From Paracentrotus lividus (lineage: Eukaryota; Echinodermata; Echinoidea; Camarodonta; Echinidae), in NCBI GenBank assembly GCA_940671915.1, contig CALNVZ010003426.1:50159158-50223157 (forward strand): a stretch of 64,000 bases of DNA, written 5' to 3'. The notes below the pieces were generated by a model. The model ran no database searches and was not told the origin of the DNA. It saw only the letters and a list, made by a program, of their open reading frames with translations. Positions 58,054 through 64,000 of the stretch are shown in pieces. Numbering within the stretch: the stretch's first letter is position 1; every line of letters starts with the position of its first letter. A program made the translations under genes and the position numbers.

Positions 58054-60085
58054 TAAGAGTAATATACCATTTAGTCTATAACGCAATACTTGTATCGAGT
58101 TTAATGTTTGTAAATGCTCATCCGCGTTAAAACTTTTTATTTTCCCCAATCATTAAGTTCTGGTCATTTTGGCTGCTTTTTGGTCAAAGGTACATGTACG
58201 TAAGCACTACCTTTATGTCATTTTTATTCTAAAAAGAATAAGATTTCAATCACTAAGCGTATATTGTACGGTTGTATGCAAAGAATAATCGTCATGATGG
58301 TGTAAGCAAAACAAAGTAAGAGTAAATTCCAAGCTGATCGTGCTAACTCAAGCTGACCAATTGTCATGATTGTATGATTTCTATATCAACATATATTGAC
58401 TTGAATTATGTTTCATATGACTATTATATACATGTCCATGATTTGATGACGATTTGGAATATCGCAAGAAGAAGAATGTCATGAAATATGTATTTCAACA
58501 ACTTTCAATGACTTGACCATTATAGCAATGCCGGTTTTCATGTTGCTAGACATGTGTCATGAGCGAGTCCAGTGTCCTTAACCAAGGCTCCAGCAATGCC
58601 TTCCTCTCAGGAAAGGCAGGGAGAATATCCTGGCAACTACATGTAATACCCGCATCAAACATAATTGGCCTCTTCTTAATTGTAATATGAAGAGGTAAAT
58701 GAGAGCTACAGTTATTTCGTCAAGATCTTGAAGGATGTCCAGTGAGTCATCTCCAGCTCTTGAAAGGATAGCAGAAAGTGTCTACAATTTCTTCATGGTT
58801 GTCTTTGATCATTTCTGCCAAGACGCCACGGTGGCAAACAAGGTGTCAATATTATTGTATGATGAATTGCACTGACGTGGTTGACATTGTTTTATGTTCA
58901 TTAGAGCCGTGAAAATCAGATGTTGATCTTTTCACATTCCTGATCGATGAAACAATCAACGTCTTCGAGAACTGCAACAATTATGAGCGCCATTATGTGC
59001 CTGACAGGTATATACTATCTTTGGGTCCTGTACATGGATACCACTCTTCCTGGAATAAGGGAACAACTTATACGAGATTGCTGTGTCTGAGAAGTTGTCA
59101 TCGATTTGTTTGCATGACAGCTAGTTGACCAATCTGTCGATAACAATCATTGCTGTTACAGCATCTCGATGACCAACAGGGAATATATCCGCTAAAATCA
59201 GGGAGCAGGCTAAAAGCATTATTAGTCAGTCACCTCTCTGAACGGGCAAAATCCTTCACTTAATTTATTAGCAAGGGTCTTTCTAACCTTAAAGGACCAT
59301 TGATCCCTGAAGGAATGAGTTTGTACCATTGCCCATGAGGAAGAGGTTTAACATGCCATTCTTCACTTCACAGGGCATCTTTTTATCTTCTGCTAAAAAG
59401 CACAGTTCAGTATTATTGGTCAAAGACCCAGCAAAGGGAATCATTCTGGTGTCATATCTTGCACTCGTTCAAGTCTCAGACTTGAACGAGTTCACAATAA
59501 GTTCATGGAACTTATTGTCCTTGGACCTACTAAGTTCATGGCTTGGATCAAGTGCTTCCTGATTTTGGTTGAAGGATACAATGATTGTTCGTTGAGATGC
59601 TGCATTAGCATTAATTGTAGTATCCAGATGAATTAATGACAACCTCACTAACATACAACCCATGTATTATTCCAGGGTGAGTGGTATTCCTGTACAGGAC
59701 ACAAAGATAGTATATACAAGCACATAATGGCATGCTTAATTGTGGCAGTTCGCTTCAAAGAAGACATTGATTGTTTCTCCTATCATGAATGTGAACAGAT
59801 CAACATGGTTCTCACAGCTCTAATGAACAGTAAACACAGAGTAAACCATGTCCACTAATTTCATCCCAACCAAGATTTACACCACGTTTGTTACCATGGT
59901 GTCTTTGCAGAAACGATAAAAAAAACATGAAGGAGTTACAGACACTTTCTTCCATCCTTTCAGGAAATGGAGATGACTGGACATCCTTCAATATCTTGAC
60001 CAACTGACTGTAGCTTTCATTTGCCTCTTCACGTTACAAGAAGAGTTCAATATGTTTATAATGAACGATAAGTTGCCAGGAGGAC

Positions 60086-61319
60086 ATGACTGCCTGCTGG
60101 AAAGCGTCCTTGGTTACGCCAGTACCCAAAAACAATCGCCCCAAAGAGAATAACGACTTTCGCCCTATAGCATTAACATCGGTTGTTATGAAAAGTCTTG
60201 AAAGACTGATACTCGCAAAGTTAACAATCTCAGTCCTCCCACGACTCGATGCAAATCAATTTGCTTACAAAGCGAAGCGTTCCGTAACTGATGCGGTCCT
60301 CACCCTGACAAACCTATTATATGAGCACTTAGATAAAAGCAGATGCTATGCCAGAGCAACTTTTATAGACTTTTCATCGGCATTTAATACTATTGAACCA
60401 TACATTCTGCTCAAGAAACTACAAGATCTACACATTCAACCATCACTTATATTGTGGTTGCAAGACTTCCTTCATAAAAGGACACAGAAGGTCAAGATTA
60501 ACGGTATTCTCTCTGATGAACTCACTACAACCATTGGTACCCTGCAAGGATGTGTCCTCTCTGCTACCCTATTTACCCTGTACACAAATGATTGTATGTC
60601 AAACACCCAATCTGTTCAAATACTTAAATATGCAGATGACACTGTAATAATTGGACTGATTCAAAATGAAAACGAGATAGATTACAGAACTACCATCTCC
60701 ATGTTTGAAAATTCATGTAAAGCAAATCACTTACTAGTGAATTCTAAGAAAACTAAAGAAATTGTCTTTGACTTTTAGACAAAAGAAAGCCTTTGAACCC
60801 TCAAATAGACTGATGTACATAAATAACGACAGAATTGAAATTGTTGAAACCTATAGATACCTAGGCACAGAAATCGACGGCAAATTGTCTTGGGAAGATA
60901 AGTCAAAACGTGTCCTTACCAAATGTAATCAGCGCTTGTACTTTCTTAGAAAGTTAAAGCACTTCCACGTAAATGATCGAATTCTGTTTCTCTTTTATCA
61001 ATCGATAATCCAGAGTATAATCACATTCGATTCCATTATCTGGTTTAACAATGCAAAGCAAGGGGACAAACAGAAGTTGAGAAGAGTCGTAAAGCAAGCC
61101 AGCAAGATAATGAATCATACTGTTCACCTAGATGAAATTTGTAAGGAAAGAGTAGTTTCTAAGGGTAAATCTATCAAAGCTGATCCCACCCATCCTCTTC
61201 ATAATCAGTATGTATTTCTGAGAAGCGGACGAAGACTGCAATCCGCCAAAGCAAGAACTAGTCGCCGAACAAAGTCATTTATCCCATTCTCAATTAGAAT
61301 GGTCAATGAAAAAAAGTAG
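60086..61319 (+). pseudogene. LINE reverse transcriptase, truncated and frameshifted
   Basis: 60086-60778 reads the RT fingers and palm: TPVPKNNRPKENNDFRPIAL, QFAYKAKRSVTDA, FIDFSSAFNTI (metal-binding motif A), LQGCVLSATLFTLYTND (motif B) and LKYADDTVIIGLI (catalytic YADD). It stops at TAG 60776-60778. The frame resumes from about 60774 with RQKKAFEPSNRLM, ETYRYLGTEIDGKLSWEDK and the C-terminal thumb region, stopping at 61319. The break is one extra T in the run 60773-60776. The endonuclease and ORF1 are missing, so the copy is dead. Similarity is to CR1/Rex-like LINEs of marine animals. Confidence 0.9.
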
Positions 61320-62320
61320 ATAGAAGAGGTATAAAGATGAAAATAAAGAAAAAGTATTTACAAGTTTCCAGTAGAGAAATGTCTGACGATCCTGATACGC
61401 CTTTTGCACTAAATTAGTGAATTTAATATTTTTCTTAGTCTCGAACTACTATTTATTATACCCATATTGTCGTTTAAACTATATTTTCTTATATAAGAAT
61501 AATTCAATACTTCCTGCAATTTTACCGTATATACTTTTTTGTTTTATGTGGCCCAAATTCTATAATTCATTTCCCCCCTAAAACTCATTGATTCTTATCA
61601 TATAAGAAAACTATATTCCGTAGAACGATCTTACAATCCTGAGACGCTTACTGTACTAAATTGATAACCTAAATTGTTTTCCTTCAGTCTTGAACTATTT
61701 TTTTTGTTTTTTTTTTACTCATATCATTGATTAAACTATATTCTGTAAAGTAAGATTAATTAATACTTACTGCAATTGTACTGTAAATATATACTTTTTG
61801 TCTGTCTGGCTTAAACTATAAATTGATTTGATTCTCGGTCTCTTACAGCACACCGATTTTTATCATTAAGGAAATTTTACTTTTCACAATTGAAGAGCTT
61901 GTTTCCAAAAGGGACTAAATCCACTTTTGTAACTTCAGAGTAATAGCTTTTCTTTGCCGGATTTTGTACAGGCGTCTATGGAAAATTGAAATCAAAAGTT
62001 GCAATTTCTGGAAGTTGCAATCAAAATTTAGGTTATTTTGCTCACAGATGGTTACGTACCTGAACAATGTCCTGATATCAATAACTCAATTTTCATCAAA
62101 AGTGGATTTAGTCCCTTTTGGAAACAAACTCTTCAATTATAGATACTTATTTGTCTCTTCTTAATTATGTTCTAGTAAGTCTGTAACAACCACTATCTGT
62201 ATCAAAATGTGCAACTTTTTTTATTGTTTACTGTTTTGTCAATTAATGTTAAATCCATGTAAATGTGAACAATTATCCTGTACTGGACAATAATAAATAA
62301 ATGAAATGAAATAAAAAGAA
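60092..62320 (+). mobile_element. 5'-truncated CR1/Rex-like LINE in the right arm
   Basis: Starts within the reverse transcriptase domain and ends in an AATAAATAAATGAAATGAAAT tail. ATGACT at 60086-60091 and 62321-62326 may be the target duplication. It splits the right arm of the large inverted repeat: the arm sequence before 60086 and after about 62330 is contiguous in the left arm. The roughly 1-kb 3' part holds a diverged direct repeat (about 61385-61620 and 61625-61850) and a MITE. Confidence 0.85.
61890..62136. mobile_element. 247-bp MITE inside the LINE 3' region
   Basis: Inverted ends of about 39 bp: TTGAAGAGCTTGTTTCCAAA..GGACTAAATCCACTTTT on the left, with AAAAGTGGATTTAGTCCCTT and TTGGAAACAAACTCTTCAA on the right. 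AATT can be read on both sides as a possible target duplication. Confidence 0.8.
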
Positions 62321-63009
62321 ATGACTTCTCTCCGCTTAGTTGAAATGCTTTCCCGAGAGAAAAGCATTGAGGACCTTGGGTAAGGATACTGGACAGACTC
62401 AGGACACATATCTAGCAACATGAAAACCTCCTTTGCTATTACAGTCAAGTCATAGATTACATTTTTCAGGACATTCTTCTGTAATTATTGTATTCCTTGG
62501 AGATATTCCAAATGGTCAGCAGATCATGCAGATATACAATTATATAGTAATTTAGTATATAAAACTTAGTATATGAAACTTCCATAGCAACTCATGTTGC
62601 TATGGAAATCATGACAATTGGTCAGCTTGAGTTAGCATGATCAGCTTGGAATTAACTCTTATTTTGTTTTGCTTACACCATCATGACGATTATACAATTG
62701 TTATTCTTTGCATACAATTGTACAATATACGCTTAGTGATTGAAATCTTATTCTTTTTAGAATACAAAGGACATAAAATTAGTGCTTACGTACATGTACC
62801 TTTGACCAAAAAGCGGCCAAAATGACCAGAACTTAATGATTGGGGAAAATAATAGGTTTTGCGGATGAGCATTTACAAACATTAAACTCGAAACAAGTAT
62901 TGCGTTATAGACTAAATGGTATGTTACTTTTATTCACTTTGGCGGTTGTTACCATTTAGTCCAGGCTAGGCCCCATAGGAAAAGATTCGAACCTTGCTTT
63001 TTGATATAT

Positions 63010-63749
63010 ACAATGTTTTTTTTATGGTTCTTTGTCAATTCGAGGGTGCTGATTCCAAATCCGATGGGTGCCAGACGCGAAACCTTGAGCATTTTTCACA
63101 AATCGCGAAAATTCAAAATGGCCGCCAAAATATGAAAATGGTATTTCTGAGGATGTTTTGGTGGTTTCTTGTCAATTCAAGGGTGCTGATTCCAAATCCG
63201 ATGACTGCCAACCGCGAAACCTCGCAGATTTTACGCAAATCGCTAAAATTCAAAATGGCTGCCAAAATGGCCGCCAAAACTGGAAATCAGTATTCCAAGG
63301 TTATTTCTGGGGTTGTTTTGGTGGTTTCTTATCAATTCGAGGGTGCTGATTCCAAATTCGATGAGTGCCAGCCGCGGAACCCAACAGATTTCACGCAAAT
63401 CGCTAAAATTCAAAATGGCTGCCAAAATGGCCGCCAAAATTGGAAATCAGAATTTCAAAGGGTATTTTGGGGGTTGTTTTGGTGGTTTTTTATCAATTCG
63501 AGGGTGCTGATTTCGAATTCAATGAGTGCCAGCCGCGAAACTCAACATATTTTATGCAAATCGCTAAAATTCCAAATGGCTGCCAAAATGGCCGCCCAAT
63601 GGAAAATGGGTATCCTGTGGGTATATTTCATGGTATTTTGGCGGTTTCTTGCCAATTCAAATGCGCTGATTCCAAATCCGATGATTACCAGCCACAAAAA
63701 ACATACAGGATTTATGTAAACCGCTTACATCGTCTACCTAAAAATGAAA
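63010..63749. repeat. ~160-bp tandem repeat running into the gap
   Basis: GGGTGCTGATTCCAAAT(C/T)CGAT recurs at 63044, 63181, 63341, 63502 and, as a variant, 63662 (spacings 137, 160, 161, 160). Each unit also has CGCGAAACC, CGCAAATCGCTAAAATTCAA and AATGGC(T/C)GCCAAAATGG. The open reading frame across it is a by-product of the repeat. Confidence 0.92.
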
Positions 63750-64000
63750 NNNNNNNNNNNNNNNNNNNNNNNNNNNNNNNNNNNNNNNNNNNNNNNNNNN
63801 NNNNNNNNNNNNNNNNNNNNNNNNNNNNNNNNNNNNNNNNNNNNNNNNNNNNNNNNNNNNNNNNNNNNNNNNNNNNNNNNNNNNNNNNNNNNNNNNNNNN
63901 NNNNNNNNNNNNNNNNNNNNNNNNNNNNNNNNNNNNNNNNNNNNNNNNNNNNNNNNNNNNNNNNNNNNNNNNNNNNNNNNNNNNNNNNNNNNNNNNNNNN
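63750..64000. other. assembly gap (Ns)
   Basis: All bases are N to the end of the window. The tandem array probably caused the gap. Confidence 0.99.

Larger units (their letters stand above)
57653..62955. mobile_element. giant imperfect inverted repeat (foldback element) with nested insertions
   Basis: The outer ends ATGGTAACAACCGCC (57653) and GGCGGTTGTTACCAT (to 62955) are exact inverses. Matching continues inward almost to the centre near 59300-59500, for example CCAAGCTGATC-TGCTAACTCAAGCTGACCAATTGTCATGA inverted at about 58331 and 62600, the TTTTCATGTTGCTAGA region at 58530 versus 62410, and GCCAGGA at 58630 versus 60075. Excluding the MITE and LINE insertions, the arms are roughly 1.2-1.3 kb each and visibly diverged. 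A transposon with very long terminal inverted repeats or an inverted duplication are both possible; no target duplication was recognised. Confidence 0.75.

Noticed and set aside
62994-63719. 241-codon open reading frame
   Set aside because: Lies wholly in the 160-bp tandem array, with no domain and frame changing between units.

Overview
This is animal (eukaryotic) genomic DNA: AT-rich, with spliced genes, canonical GT-AG introns and abundant small transposon relics. The coding similarities, the recurrent TAGGCCTA and ACATGTA words and the miniature-transposon load suggest a marine deuterostome invertebrate, most likely an echinoderm (sea urchin-like). The species cannot be fixed from the sequence alone.

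Region 1, about 1 to 37.7 kb (+ strand), is dominated by one gene, an orthologue of DENND5A/DENND5B (Rab6-interacting protein 1). I place 19 coding exons between 3913 and the stop codon at 37005-37007. Sixteen of them (20045 onward, plus the first at 3913) join in frame with matching splice phases and give the family order: DENN module, RUN domain, PLAT domain, second RUN domain. The N-terminal exon(s) lie upstream of the window, or one may be the doubtful candidate at 1688-1810. Exons at 10464-11270 and 11679-11871 carry a dense cluster of 1-base frame changes that looks like local consensus error. Introns hold paired inverted miniature transposons, a hAT-like element, a tRNA-derived SINE, LINE 3' ends and microsatellites. 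The last coding 13 codons and about 40 bp of 3' UTR are tandemly repeated after the stop.

Region 2, about 37.7 to 50 kb, shows no convincing gene. It contains simple repeats, a 43-bp minisatellite whose unit is a hairpin, a relic of a TA-flanked element, an inverted array near 46.4-47.1 kb and a perfect 53-bp palindrome.

Region 3, 50.0-51.24 kb (- strand), is an intronless class A GPCR of 414 residues. Asp3.32, Glu5.46 and Trp7.43 point to the histamine H3/H4-like aminergic group.

Region 4, about 54.4 to 64 kb, is transposon-rich. Two abutting miniature elements share a TTA target site. A TA-flanked element of about 1 kb follows. A nested structure at 57653-62955 is a giant imperfect inverted repeat with a Harbinger-like MITE in its left arm and a 5'-truncated LINE in its right arm; the LINE itself carries another MITE. 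A roughly 160-bp tandem array then runs into the assembly gap at 63750-64000.

The two host genes appear unrelated: one is a Rab-GTPase regulator, the other a neurotransmitter-type receptor. I see no new multi-gene system here. The most unusual items are the stop-codon-spanning tandem repeat of DENND5, the localized frame-change cluster, the inverted intronic element pairs and the nested palindrome.
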